Under the pieces are notes generated by a model. That model did no database searches, was not told where the DNA came from, and saw nothing but the letters and a program-made list of their open reading frames with translations. A stretch of DNA of 64,000 bases from Selaginella tamariscina (Eukaryota; Streptophyta; Lycopodiopsida; Selaginellales; Selaginellaceae), in NCBI GenBank assembly GCA_003024785.1, contig PUQB01000668.1, positions 1-64,000 of the forward strand. Direction: 5' to 3'. Below are positions 23,001 through 35,035 of this stretch, one piece after another. Numbering within the stretch: the first letter of the stretch is position 1; the number at the start of each line of letters is the position of its first letter. The translations under genes were made by a program, and so were the position numbers.

Positions 23001-26000
23001 CATGCATGCTGGGCCAATAAAGGACTAGTGGAGCTTCTCCAACACTCGTTGGTGACCAAGAATCTCCAAAATAGGTGAATCATGATATGTTTGGAAGAAG
23101 GTGTGAAACATATGTAAAGGGTACATCCAAACACAGTCTATCTTTTGAATTTGTCCCAATAAAATACAAAACTAACCATCATGAAGTCGAAACTGAGCAT
23201 GATATTGTCAAAACCGAGGTTCGAAAGAGGATTTGCAAACGCATCCTATAATTGTCTCGTTCATGGTTTATGTTTTTGGCATGCCATTATTCCAAGAATG
23301 GTAAGTTGACATCGAATACATGAGGGGCTTGTATCAAACCAAATGCTGTAGCTATTGCATGAACAAGCAAAGTGGAATTAGAAAGGGGTGCTCGAGAAAG
23401 TGCATCCGCATTCACCATTGTTCGCCTAGGCATGTGCACCTTTTTAAAGTTATACACATGGAGACAGAATGCCCATCTAGCTACATGACCTACTAAATTT
23501 TTTCCATTTTAATAAGGAAGTGACAGCGCATGATCACACTCCAAAAGTATTTCACTCCCATGTAAGTAGGCATGAAGTCGTTTAAAACCCCAAACAACAG
23601 TTAGGCACTACTCAGCAGGCTTAAGTACTCGCTAATGTTAGCCACTGTTGTTGAGTTGTAGCATTGGTTTGCATCACACACCACCAATACCAAAATTTGA
23701 CGCATATACTCGTAAAATGAATAAACAAGTAAAATCTGAAGCGTGGAGTTGTAAGAACTTTTTAATTGGTCAAATGCCTGTTGACACATGCAAATCACCT
23801 GAAAGGTACATGTGGATGAACTAATTCTCAAAGAGGGGCAATTCGATTAGCAAAATGATCGATGAATCGACCCAAGTACTGCACCTTACCCAAGAATGTT
23901 AGACTTCTTGTACCATATGGAGACGAGGGAATCTTCGAATAACTCAGAACTTTATTGGATCCACATGTAAACCTCTCGAAATATACAATAACTCAAGTAA
24001 GTGGTTTCGGTCGAACCAAACACACACTTCTCAAGTTTCAACTTCAAGACAACTTCTCAAAATCGATTAAGAAGTCACCTACATCACAAATGTAATCCCT
24101 TAAGAACCAAACCCATGAATTAGCACATCATTGATGAAATTGGTAGTGATATCGGGCATATCTGAAAGAAGCTCATCATCATACGTTAAAAGGTGACAGG
24201 AGCTAAAGTCAATATAAATGGCATGACCAAAAACTCGTAAAGACCAAATGGTGTCTAGAAGGCTGTTTTTGGAATATCCTCCTCAGCCATAGGAGCCTGC
24301 AGTATCTTAATGCCAATTCCAACTTAGTAAACCATCGACTCTAACCCAATCAATTTAATAAATTGGCAGAAGTTCGGAAGTGGATAACATCTTTGATGGT
24401 GACATGTTGAAAGGTCGGTGATCCACACAGAATCGTAGAGAATTCATCAAGCTTGGGAATCAAATGAGGTTCACATGCCCCATGGACTCGTGATGAACGA
24501 CACACCCGCTTATCGTTCATATTGGTAATAGCTATTTGCATAACCGATAACTCTTTTAAGACTTTGAAAGGCTTGCATTGCTAGTGGGTATATAGTGTCT
24601 TGTCTTCACACGTGCACCTTGGGACAGATCAAATTTGAAACAAACTTGCATATTGTTGCTTAAGTTGCTTCGATGCAGTGTGCTCAATACTCAAGTGACA
24701 AATCAAATATATGAACATGTTGAGATGAAAACCACCCTAAGATCGGAATCAAAGAAACTGTATGCGTGATACAAATAGCAACAAGCTTCTCTAGACATAA
24801 AGGAACAAACTACAGAGACATAGTTACGAACATGGTCGAGATCCGGCCGTGTTCACTATGTTTCATGAACATGGCCATGGGTCGTGTTTCCACAGCCGTG
24901 TTCATGAATAGTATATACTGTTACGAACACAAGCTGTGATCCCGGCTGTGGTTGATGGGATCACAGCCTGTGTTCATAACACCAACTTAGGGCATCAACA
25001 CATATCTCGACTCCATCTCCTCCACGCTCTCGATCTTGCTCGATGCCGCTTCCATTGCTAATTCTGGCAGCGTCGCAGCCGCCTCTGCCGCTCCATTCGC
25101 CGCATAGGAGAGGCACTTCGTTTGCCCTACTGCTGCCAAGCATGGGGCAGCAATCCAGCATACTGCAGGGATGGAGACAATGTCGAAGATTGATGCTCAT
25201 ACAGGATTACATGTACATCTAGTATGTATGGGGGTATATAGGCCATCCAAATGTTTGTGTGTGTGAGTGTGTATTCATATATCTATATGTGATACATGTG
25301 TTAAAGGATGTATTTATACATCCTCTTCATATCCTTACATTTGTCTAAGTACATACACAACAATACTTGAATGGGATAAGTGGCAATGGGGCAAGTAGTG
25401 CTAGAAGCACAAGTGCTATGAACAGAATCGGCCATACGAACAATGAAAATAAACATATTCAAATTTTATGCATATTAATATGATAGTTTATATATAATAA
25501 AAAGTAGTATATGCTTAGAATTAAAATTAGAATATTCTTAAAATATTCACTAGAATATTTGTGAGCCATCGTGAGCTGTGATTGTGTTTTGTAGTCGGGT
25601 TCTTGAAATCTAAGGCTCGTGTTCGTGTTTCGTGTTCGTGTTCGTAACTATGACACAAACTCTAAGTGTAATATGGGAGGAGAGAGTGAAAAATCACACA
25701 TACCTTTCAACTGCTTTAACCAATCACATCCCAAAATAATGTCAAAGACCTAGGAAGGGACAACCCTAAGCGACCCAGAGAGAAACTTATGGTTGTCACC
25801 CATAACCAGCGTAGTCGAAGTGGTGTACTATAATATTGCACGAGATTGCCCATTACCATATAAAATGTGTAAGACCTTATCTGCACATCTTAAGTGTAAT
25901 GAACATCGATGCACCAGAAAAGTAGTTATGGAAGACATACTAGATCCTGTATCCACTAGCATTGTGACTAAAAATCATTCACCCGTGCAGAAAATGTGAA

Positions 26001-27088
26001 AACTAGATGATTTGGTGGAACTTGCAATCCTAATGCATCCGGAACATATGGTTGCCAACCTGGATATGGTGGACTCCAATCAGGATACACATCACATGCC
26101 CGTCAAGTATGTCCAAGTGCTCAACATGCCCAACATGCCCAACAATGAACTTGATTGAGTCGACCCCATTGTTCTGATTCTTCATGTCATGAATCCGTGA
26201 ATTTTGACCACCACGGGCAAGAACTAGAGCAAGTGGAGGAGGATTTTGTGGAGGTGGTCCACAAGGTTGGCCTCGAGTTGGCCCATAGGCAAGAGGTTGA
26301 CCACGAAGGGCTTGTCATGCAAGCACATATGTAGCAGCATCAACCTCCATTGGATCAGCATGCTAAATAGGAGGAGCATGTTAACCCGAGGGAATCATGG
26401 CCTCACTAGGCACCAACTCAAATCATTGAATTAGTGCAAAAGCCTCCTCTAATGTGGTAGGACAAAGAGCCTGAATGAATCGAATGAGTTTGGGTGGCAT
26501 AGTTGGCCATAACATATCAAGCTTAATGGGCTCGTGCATATTAGGATATGCACACCGAGCTAAATCCCCGAACCTAATACTAAATCGCATAACAGACTCA
26601 CCATGATGTTGTCATATCCCATCCAGTTGTTTAAAAGCATCATCTAAGTTCTCAACTTTGCCAAACGGACATTTGAGGCATTTTGTTAGCTAGTTATTAT
26701 TGGCTTGAATTTCTGCAGCCAATCCATTATACTTCTAAACATATAGGGAATTCTTTGAGAGTATGAGCCTCATCCCAACCATGATAACGAACAATAATTT
26801 GGAAATGATCAAACTAATAATATACATCATCTCCTAAATTACCACAAAAGATTAGGATTGAACCCTTAGATTTGTGACATGTGAAGAAGACGAAGGAGTA
26901 TTAGAAGCAGATCCCTCGACAGGAGGCTCAGGCGGGGAAGAAGAGGACAGACCCTCAATAAAGCGCTTCAATAACTTAGTTTGTGCATCAATAGCAGTCA
27001 CAATAATACTAAAAGCCGTCTTTACATTCATTATCGTGAAAACAAGAAAAATAAGAGGCAGAAGAGAAGGAACACCTAACTTCTCCAC
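23001..27088 (-). pseudogene. Decayed Ty3/gypsy gag-pol, minus strand
   Basis: Reading from 27,088 down: a gag N-terminus (IDAQTKLLKRFIEGLSSSS); a CCHC-like zinc knuckle at about 26,100-26,160 (C-W-A-C then LGH and C, with stops); a protease region near 25,700-26,000; RT remnants at about 24,000-24,600; RNase H near 23,200-23,900; and the first part of the integrase HHCC region (GHQRVLEKLH) just before 23,001. The rest of the integrase is missing and the LTR begins immediately. Many stops and indels make this old. It is interrupted by a TIR-bounded insertion at 24,819-25,652. Confidence 0.7.
24819..25652. mobile_element. 834-bp insertion with 14-bp terminal inverted repeats
   Basis: The ends CATAGTTACGAACA (24,819-24,832) and TGTTCGTAACTATG (25,639-25,652) are perfect inverted repeats. 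The subterminal regions are full of GTGTTCG/CGAACAC words (for example 24,860-24,915 and 25,610-25,645), a hAT-like arrangement. A 19-bp stem with one mismatch occurs at 24,925-24,943 and 24,957-24,975. No transposase was recognised; the minus ORF at 25,200-24,961 matches nothing I know. A clear target duplication is not visible, so the superfamily is unassigned. Confidence 0.6.
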
Positions 27089-27217
27089 TAATAAAAGAAC
27101 AAATAAATATACACAAAATGTGATACTTTATTTAGTTCCAAACCCACGTAACTTCTCCACTAATAAAAGAACAAATAAATATACACAAAATGTGATACTT
27201 TATTTAGTTCCAAACCC
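27077..27217 (+). repeat. Perfect 69-bp direct repeat, two copies
   Basis: Copies at 27,077-27,145 and 27,149-27,217 (TAACTTCTCC...CAAACCC) are identical and separated by ACG. They lie upstream of the gag relic in its orientation, possibly leader sequence of that element. Confidence 0.9.
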
Positions 27218-27504
27218 TGCCTATACACAAGAGACACGACACATATGTGACACGTGGCACTGACACATGGGGTTAAATCACCCCATGTGTCACACTATGC
27301 ATGTGTGTATATACACATGCGTATATACAATATCTCTTATAGTATACGATTGACATGCAATTAACTTAATTTTAAAATTAAAATTACATTTTACTTAAGA
27401 TTAAAATTAAGGGTTGGTGTGCACTTCAAAAAAGGACCGTACATAGCCGAGCTTTTCCACATCCATTGAGGATCCCTCATTATCTTCATCGTTCATTCAG
27501 CTGG
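27218..27504. other. Intergenic with small palindromes, no gene seen
   Basis: Contains a hairpin (TGACACATGGGGT and ACCCCATGTGTCA around 27,261-27,292) and a second GCATGTG/CACATGC palindrome just after it. The rest is AT-rich and I see no gene. Confidence 0.5.
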
Positions 27505-27783
27505 TTAACTCGTCCAAGAATGTCGACCGTGCAACGATAATACTCTGAATATTGCGGTGAAGCCAAATACATGCCATGCTCCCAGCTTAACTTTTCGACA
27601 CGCTTCAAACGACACCAAGCCTTCAATACAGCCGCGAAATCTGGCGGACAACCTCGAAACTGCATGTTGAGGCTTCTCCGTTTTCAGCATATCCCAGTAT
27701 GAGCGCAGTACATCGGGGTGAGCGATTCTTACGTGCTTCATCAGTGCTGCCACATTTACGTAGCGCACTCGCGGAAATTCCAA
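27505..27783 (-). CDS. Unrecognised 92-residue ORF, doubtful
   Basis: Minus-strand ORF of ordinary composition (starts MEFPRVRYVNVAALMKHVRI). It has no domain I recognise and no visible introns. It sits in the gap between the retroelement cluster and the SAM synthetase promoter. It could be a fragment of a degraded gene or a chance ORF. Confidence 0.2.
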   Translation of the reverse strand: MEFPRVRYVNVAALMKHVRIAHPDVLRSYWDMLKTEKPQHAVSRLSARFRGCIEGLVSFEACRKVKLGAWHVFGFTAIFRVLSLHGRHSWTS

Positions 27784-28408
27784 TGAAAAATCTCAACAAG
27801 GCAAACCAGAAGGCACTTGCTGCAGCAACAATTCCAAAATAGAACTCGCATTTCTAACGGTGGGAGTCTTCCCGCCGGCACGCGCATAACAGGGACTCCG
27901 TTACGGGGATCTATGAGTGGCAGGAACTCCTAATGTTACATTGCACTCAATTCCTCGGAACAGCAATTCTGCATGTAGATGAGCTGCTAAATGACCAAGA
28001 GATTTATTTACACGAGCATACGATTAAGATCGAGGTTAAAGCAAAACACGAGCGGCATATCCGGCTTGGCATATGCGTGGATATACTTGGGACACATGGC
28101 TCAAATAATGGTAGTATGGTGAGGTGGGGCTAGAGGGCTCGCGAGAGGTGGGAAGGAAGGGTTGGTAAGCGCGGAGCGACCAGCGCGAGCTTTTGTTGAC
28201 TTAGTTGCTTTCAAAAGCTCCCCGCACTGTCGATAGCTCCTCCCTTGTGCGGCAAACAGCGCAGCAGCACAGATCTGCTCGTATATTCCCAGGTCAGCAG
28301 GAGTTTGTATCGAATTACCCAATTGTTGGGTTCCCATCGGATCTAGATTCTAGTGGAGTACCAATTATAATGTAGTTAACTGATCCTCTCCTTTTCTGAT
28401 TTGCACAG
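27784..28408 (+). promoter_or_regulatory. Upstream region of SAM synthetase, possible 5' UTR intron
   Basis: No gene is recognised here. The sequence just before the start codon is pyrimidine-rich and ends TTTGCACAG directly against ATG (28,408/28,409), which looks like a 3' splice site. Plant SAM synthetase genes often carry an intron in the 5' UTR close to the ATG. The donor would lie upstream, perhaps in 28,100-28,330, but I cannot fix it. Confidence 0.35.
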
Positions 28409-29587
28409 ATGGAGTCGTTCTTGTTCACATCGGAGTCTGTCAATGAGGGGCACCCCGACAAGCTGTGTGACCAAGTCTCGGATGCGGTCCTGGACGCATG
28501 CTTGGAACAGGATCCGGAGAGCAAAGTCGCTTGCGAGACATGCACGAAGACTAACATGGTAAGATCTTTGGCGAGATCACCACCAAGGCCAAAGTGGACT
28601 ACGAGAAGATCGTCCGTGACACATGCCGAGAAATAGGCTTCATTTCGGACCAAGTTGGCCTCGACGCTGATAAATGCAAAGTCCCTCGTCAACATCGAGC
28701 AGCAGTCACCGGATATTGCCCAGGGAGTCCACGGTCACCTGACAAAGAGGCCGGAAGAAACTGGAGCCGGTGACCAGGGCCACATGTTCGGATACGCAAC
28801 GGATGAGACCGAGGAGCTAATGCCTCTGAGCCACGTTCTGGCGACCAAGCTGGGAGCAAAGCTGACCGAGGTACGCAAAAACGGAACATGCAAGTGGCTG
28901 CGACCCGACGGTAAGACTCAAGTCACAGTCGAGTACCGTAATGAAGGCGGTGTTATGGTTCCGATTCGCGTCCACACTGTGCTCATCTCCACACAGCACG
29001 ACGAGACGGTGACAAACGACAGATAGCTGCCGACCTCCGCGAATACGTTATCAAGCCAGTCATCCCGGAACGGTACCTGGACGAGAAGACCATTTTCCAT
29101 CTCAACCCATCGGGGAGGTTCGTGATCGGAGGGCCGCATGGAGATGCAGGTCTTACCGGGCGGAAGATCATTATTGACACCTACGGAGGATGGGGTGCTC
29201 ACGGAGGGGGTGCATTCTCAGGTAAGGACCCGACCAAGGTAGATCGGAGCGGTGCCTATATTGTCCGGCAGGCTGCCAAGAGTGTTGTGGCTTCGGAGCT
29301 TGCACGGAGATGCATTGTGCAGGTATCATATGCAATTGGTGTCCCAGAGCCACTGTCGGTGTTCGTGGACAGCTACGGGACTGGGAAAATCCCAGACGGG
29401 GAGATTCTGAAGCTGATCAAGGAGAACTTCGACTTCCGGCCCGGGATGATTGCAATCGCCTGGATCTCAAGCGTGGTGGCAACAAGAGGTACCAGAAGAC
29501 GGCTGCTTACGGGCACTTTGGGAGAAACGACCCGGACTTCAGCTGGAGATCACCAAGCCGTTGAAGCATGACAAGGTTGAAGGATGA
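28409..29587 (+). CDS. SAMS: S-adenosylmethionine synthetase (with apparent frameshifts)
   Basis: Makes S-adenosylmethionine from methionine and ATP in the cytosol. It starts [20 protein letters not shown] (the conserved N-terminal ATP-binding segment) and contains [44 protein letters not shown] and the [16 protein letters not shown] loop of plant enzymes. It reads to the family length of about 390 residues and ends KHDKVEG before the stop at 29,585. No coding introns are seen, as usual for this family. At least five single-base changes break the frame (near 28,560, 28,680, 29,022, 29,472 and 29,548); all flanking residues are conserved, so consensus errors are the likely cause. Confidence 0.95.
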
Positions 29588-29690
29588 GCTGCGTATTTTA
29601 CTCCTAACCGAGGGCATACACTTTTGGAATGTCTTGTTGTTTCTCTCGATTATATAATAATCCAAAAAGAGTTTGAAAAACTGTAAGTTG

Positions 29691-29710
29691 CTCTGTTTTA
29701 GGGTTGGACT
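29691..29710 (+). promoter_or_regulatory. Telo-box-like motif upstream of RGGTB
   Basis: TTTTAGGGTTGG lies within 20 bp of the ATG at 29,716. It is the AAACCCTAA-type motif found in promoters of plant translation and growth genes. Confidence 0.4.
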
Positions 29711-29715
29711 TTTGC

Positions 29716-31124
29716 TATGGGGGAGGAACTGCAGCTGGAGAAGCACGCGGAGTTCATCAAATCGCTGGAGAAGGTGCGCGTTCGCTCTCTTCTTGCTTTG
29801 TCTATAACGTAATCTCTGAGGGTATTGCAGAAGAAAGACTTTGATTCCATGGTAATGGAACACCTTCGGATGAATGTGCTTATTGGGGCCTGACAGCGCT
29901 GGATTTGATGGGCTGCCGAAGCGGAGTAGATGACAGTAAGGTCATCACATGGCTGCTGCAATGCAAGCACGAGTGTGGTATGTTGTATTTCTTTCAACAA
30001 CGGGATTACATGTTTTTTTTTCAGGTGGATTCAGTGGCAATATAGGCCACGACCCTCACATTCTATACACTCTTAGTGCTGTACAGATTTTGGCATTGTA
30101 TGATAAGCTCGACCTGCTGGATGCAGATAAAGTAGCTTCATGTATGCACCTTATGTATTGCGCGTGTTTTAACATTTCCCTCACGCTGTCTAAATAACAG
30201 ATGTTGCCAGCCTACAACAGGAAGATGGATCATTTGCTGGAGATGAGTGGGGCGAAATCGATACCAGGTTAGCGTGAAAACGTTGTTTTTATGGCTGGGA
30301 CATTAACATTGGCTTGGTTAGATTCTCTTATTGTGCACTATGCTGCCTTTCTCTCCTCAAGCGCCTTGATAGAATCAATGTCGAGAAGGCGGCAGGCTAC
30401 ATTGCGAGCTGTAAGAATTTCGATGGTGGTTTTGGATGCGCTCCTGGTAGTGAATCGCATGCTGGACAAAGTAGGAACTCTCTCTGTCAATATTATTGTG
30501 TATTAAGTGAACCACCTTGTAGTCTTCTGCTGCGTTGGGGCTCTTACCATTGCTGGTGCCTTGCATCACGTGGACAAGGATCTACTTGGCTGGTGGCTGT
30601 GTGAACGCCAAGTGAGAGCCGGTGGTCTCAACGGAAGGCCTGAAAAGCAGCCAGACGTAAGGAGATCTCCATGTTTTTTTTCGTATATTTATCTTTTTAC
30701 ATAGTAGATATGCTTTATTCATCTATAGCTTTTACATTGCGACAGGTGTGCTACTCGTGGTGGGTGCTGTCAAGCTTAGTCATGCTGGAGCGTGTGCATT
30801 GGATAGACCAAGAGAAGCTAAAGGCCTTCATTCTGGATTGCCAGGTTCGTTTCTTAAGTTATATCTCTTACGAAAGGAATTAAAAGCTTTGGATCGACCC
30901 GGACAGGATAAAGAGCAAGGGGGTATCTCGGACAGGCCGAACGATGCTGGATGTGTTCCACACATTCTTTGGATTGCCGGTAAGTGGACTCCTTAGCTGG
31001 TTCCAAATGTTCTGACTCGATAAACAACTTGACAGGCCTTTCATTACTGAATTATCCGGGATTGAAACGTATAGATGCTATGTACGCACTGCCTGTAGAT
31101 GTGGTGCAACGTATTTTTAAATAG
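29716..31124 (+). CDS. RGTB1: Rab geranylgeranyltransferase beta subunit
   Basis: Catalytic beta subunit of the heterodimer that attaches geranylgeranyl groups to the C-terminal cysteines of Rab GTPases presented by REP. Exon 1 is [19 protein letters not shown]. Later exons encode the repeated prenyltransferase alpha-helical units: [70 protein letters not shown], then [20 protein letters not shown] and [11 protein letters not shown]. The zinc-ligand region and the DVFHTFFG-like equivalent are shifted in frame near 30,900-30,990. It ends QRIFK at 31,124. About eight short introns are present. A one-base loss near 29,872 (MNGAYWGL) and others look like consensus errors. Confidence 0.95.
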
Positions 31125-31165
31125 TCATAAGCTCTTGTATTATTTGTGGAGGAAATTAATCGAAG

Positions 31166-32160
31166 ATGCCGCTAGTCATGGCGATTACTCAGTGTGGTTC
31201 ACTTGTAGTTGCAGCATGTGCCAATAGACGGACAGATAGATTGAGTCCGTTGACTGGCTTTAGCCGTGGAATGTCTTGTAGTCATCCCAGGAATGTAAGA
31301 GCAACAAGTGGCCTCAGCGACCTTCTTCCCTTTCTGAAGAAGCGGGGATAGACAGGCGGTGAAGGAGGAGTTGCTTGTGGCAATTGAGCCCCTGTACAGA
31401 GGAGCAGCAGCCGGAGAAGAGGATCGCGTCCGCATTGATAAGGTAACTCACTTCATTATGAAAATGTGATCTACAATAAGATACTGTTATGTAGATTGCT
31501 AAGAAGCTTGAAGAGTTAAATCCAACCAAGCAGCCGTTCAAGTCTTCCCTTGTCAATGGCAAGTGGGAGCTCTTGTATACCACATCGCAGTCCATCCTTA
31601 AGACGAATGTAACAGTCTGCTGATAATTTCCGTTTTGTTTGTGTGTGCCTTGTAACTCTTGGTGCTTGCAGCGTCCAAAGCTGTTGAGGCCAATTGGACC
31701 CATCTACCAAGCAATCAACGTGGACACGCTGAGAGCTCAGAACCTGGAAACTTGGCCTTTTTTCAACCAGGTAGGCCCTGTTTTACTTCACACTCACAGG
31801 TGAACTATCTTATTTGAACTCGCAGGTGACTGGCAACTTAGCGCCTCTAAACTCCAGGAGAGTTGTTGTGAATTTCGACTATTTTAAAATTGCTGGTTTG
31901 GTAAGATTTGGGCTGCTAGACGTACGTAGTTTTCATTACACTTATGTGACTGAAGATAAGGATCAAAGCTCCTGGGCGGGCACGAGGGGAACTGGAGATC
32001 ACATATTTAGACGACGGCTTGCGGTTAGCTTATTCTGTTATCCTCTTATTAAAGCTGTGGTCATATTTACAATTTCTTTCAGGGTTTCTCGTGGTGATAG
32101 AGGCAACTTTTTATCCTCAAGATGGTCGATCCCGACTATAGAGTTCCAATATCATCTTAA
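31166..32160 (+). CDS. Plastid lipid-associated protein (PAP/fibrillin)
   Basis: Plastoglobule or thylakoid lipid-binding protein. The N-terminus [20 protein letters not shown], rich in Arg, Ser and Thr, reads as a chloroplast transit peptide. The PAP domain follows: [28 protein letters not shown] then [71 protein letters not shown], and VSRGDRGN with [12 protein letters not shown] in a shifted frame. Ends at TAA 32,158-32,160. Exons are short, with introns of about 55-120 bp. One-base shifts near 31,345 and 32,110 interrupt conserved reading and are probably consensus errors. Confidence 0.92.
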
Positions 32161-32948
32161 TAATATATATATGATGATATTACCTTTTCATTGGATGAAT
32201 ATATTTTCAGTAGGGGATCTTATTATCTTGCACGCATGTATACAAGCGTACTCGTATTTCATTTTGGTAGGTTTTGGAAATCTCTTTGTATTCAGTCATG
32301 AGATTTAATTAATTATCAACAGTACAGTAGGTAGAGGTTTACTTATAAGAAATCAAAGTCTAACACCTAAGGGAAAATATTCTACAACTTGTCCATGAGC
32401 TTTGGTTTACGGTGATTATACAGGGGCTCCCAATGTGCAAACAATATGTTCCACACGGATTTCCTGGGACTAAAAAATAAACTCAGGAGTAAAGCCAACT
32501 ACGGTGAAGATATCATTGTCAACAATAGTCTTTAACACTCTTGTGGATTCCCGGCCTGAATCGGCCAGCTTCTCGGATGACTCCCTCGGGCTTTGACAGG
32601 TGTTGTGATTGATAATACGGAGAACCCATTGAGGATCCAGAAGTGGAACCAAAGCCAGCAACACCATTTCACTATGGACGGAATTTCTATAACAGTGGGA
32701 GTGTGGGAGAAACTAAGGAGTTCCGTCTTCATTTTATAGTGCAAAAGAGCTCCAGCGTGTTTGGGAAGCTGGTTAACCACTTCAATAATGGCCATCATCC
32801 CAGTATGCATCAGCATGATGCACAATGATATGACTTTGTGCAGCTTATACGAAGGAACCCACTATCTTATCCCTAAAACATTGTTGGTGTCCATGAAACT
32901 TCCTTTTTGTACACACTAGACTAAACCAGCGATGAAAGTTTGGTATCC
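32161..32948. other. Intergenic, fibrillin 3' region and WAK promoter
   Basis: No gene is supported. There are a few unrecognised minus-strand ORFs (for example 32,825-32,532) but no domain or splice pattern I can defend. Confidence 0.45.
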
Positions 32949-34900
32949 ATGAAGAAGAAGAGCATTGCATTTTTATTCCTTCTCCACGTGTTGTGGCAGA
33001 TCGGTGCCAAAGAATGTCCTGAATGTGGCAAATCCGCTGTCCCATATCCTCTACGTACGGATCCTTCATGTGGCGAGGCCGGCTACTCCATTTCCTGTCA
33101 AGACGGTCAGCTTCGGTTTAACTCTACCGTAAACGGCTTCTCCTATCCCATCCGTCAAATAGATTCAGCCAAACGCAAGCTTGTTATCTCCTCCTCTCTG
33201 CTCCAATCTGGCACTTGTGCAACTGGAGATTCTGCAGCTGGAGGCCTGCAGCTCGATCAAACTCAGGCATTCAATGTCACAAGCAGCAATACGGTGATGC
33301 TGCTCAACTGCACCTCCATTATTCTCCGGTCACCGCTCAATTGCTCACAGAGCAGCATTTGTCACAAACTCAGTGCCGGCTCATGCGCAGGAAATAAAAG
33401 TCTTTGTTGCAGTTTCAGGGCGGGTGGATCGAGCACCTCGTACAGGATTCGCACTAGTGCATGCTCAGCATACGTGAGCGTGGTGGACATGGACCCTAGC
33501 TTGGATCCAAGGCAGTGGGATTATGGCGTGGAGCTAGAGTGGGGTGCCCCTAAGGAGCCTTTGTGTGCTGGGGCAAGCCAGTCATGTGCAATCCAAAACT
33601 CGCACTGTAAACCGGACAAAACAAACAAGTATAGGTGCATGTGTGATCCTGGTTCAGGTGGGATTCCTACACTGGCCTCTGCTCTCCAGGTACCGTTGAA
33701 AATTCCATCTAGATTTGTTCTAAACACTCGGTACATGTGACAGTACAATGCACCGGATGTAAAGCTCGTCGCCGTCGCCTCGTTGCAGGTATGTTTGATT
33801 TCTAGTTGCTGTCGGATTCATCCTTGCTTCTAGGCCTTGCATCTGCCCTGCCTGTGATGGCTGTGATTCTAGTGGCGACACTGTTTCTTCTCCTTCGCAG
33901 GCGAAGGATCCGAGTAGAGAGACAAGCCCGAGCTCAAGAGCTCACGCTCATCATGTCAAATGCAGGCGGAGAAGTTCAAAAGTTTTTACTCCTGGAGAGA
34001 TGAGGCGGGCTACAAAGGGATTCTCCAAGGACCGACTCCTTGGTAGTGGTGGATTTGGCGAGGTTACAAAGGAATACTAGACAACGGAGTAGTGGTAGCA
34101 ATCAAAGCTGCCAAGCTTGGGAACACCAAAGGTCGAGATCAAGTGGTAAATGAGGTACGCATTCTTTCTCAAGTCAACCATAGGAACCTGGTCAGGATCT
34201 GGGGCTGCTGCGTAGACATGGAGGAGCCTTTGGTGTTGTTTACGAATACATTCCTAATGGAACTCTTTACGAGTGGTTACGTGGGAGAAGAAGCTTTCTT
34301 GATTGGCGAACTCGGCTTGGAATCTCCTTACAGACAGCGGAAGGTCTGGCCTACTTGCACTCGGCAGCCGTTCCTCCAATTTACCACCGGGATGTCAAGC
34401 CAAGCAACATACTCCTGGACGATCTCATGGAGGCTAGGGTGTGCGACTTTGGACTGTCAAGGTTGGTAGAGCCGACATAACACACGTCTCAACTTGTGCA
34501 CAAGGAACTCTGGGCTATCTGGACCCTGAGTACTACCGGAATACCAACTTACAGACAAGAGCGACGTATACAGCTTTGGGATGGTCCTTCTTGAGATTGT
34601 AACTTCTCAGAAGGCAGTAGATTTCTCAAGGGACCAGGACGAGGTAAACCTGGCTATGTATGTGATGGCTAGGGTGGAGAAGGGAGAGGTGATGGATGTG
34701 GTTGACAAGGAGTTGTTGAAGAACGGGAGAGCTATTGTGACGGGAGAGACAATGGTGGCGTTGTAATGCTGGCAATCAACTGTCTGCGAGAGAGCAGAAT
34801 GGAGAGGCCAACAATGAAGGAAGTGGTGGAGGAGTTGAGCTATATCCTAGATACTTACGATGCTGCCGGGGAATATCACCAGCAAGTACAGAGTCGATGA
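32949..34900 (+). CDS. Wall-associated receptor-like kinase (WAK/WAKL type)
   Basis: Plasma-membrane receptor-like kinase. The start at ATG 32,949 is followed by a signal peptide (IAFLFLLHVLWQIGA). A Cys-rich galacturonan-binding GUB_WAK-type ectodomain comes next (ECPECGKSAVPYPLRTDPSC, GYSISC, LLNCTS) with a C-terminal Cys cluster ending CMCDPG near 33,650. A transmembrane segment (LASALPVMAVILVATLFLLL) and an Arg-rich stop follow at 33,830-33,930. The kinase domain has LLGSGGFGE, VVVAIKAAKLG with the ATP Lys, YHRDVKPSNILLDD, VCDFGLSRL (DFG), GTLGYLDPEYYRN and MERPTMKEVVEELSYIL. It ends at TGA 34,898. Several one-base losses (near 33,650, 34,064, 34,235 and 34,540) look like consensus errors, since every motif is intact. 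Confidence 0.93.
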
Positions 34901-35035
34901 CACACTCCGATTGTTTGCTTGTGCTGTGCTTGAGCGGCTGTTTATTACTTTCTAATAGGTAAAACAAGTGATGGTTCTTCTATCCATAAAAGTTTCATGT
35001 TTTCTGGGTACCTACTTGATAAGTTGATTTAGACA
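34901..35035. other. Convergent 3' region
   Basis: Short gap between the WAK stop and the stop of the minus-strand RING/PHD gene. It presumably holds both 3' UTRs. Confidence 0.5.
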
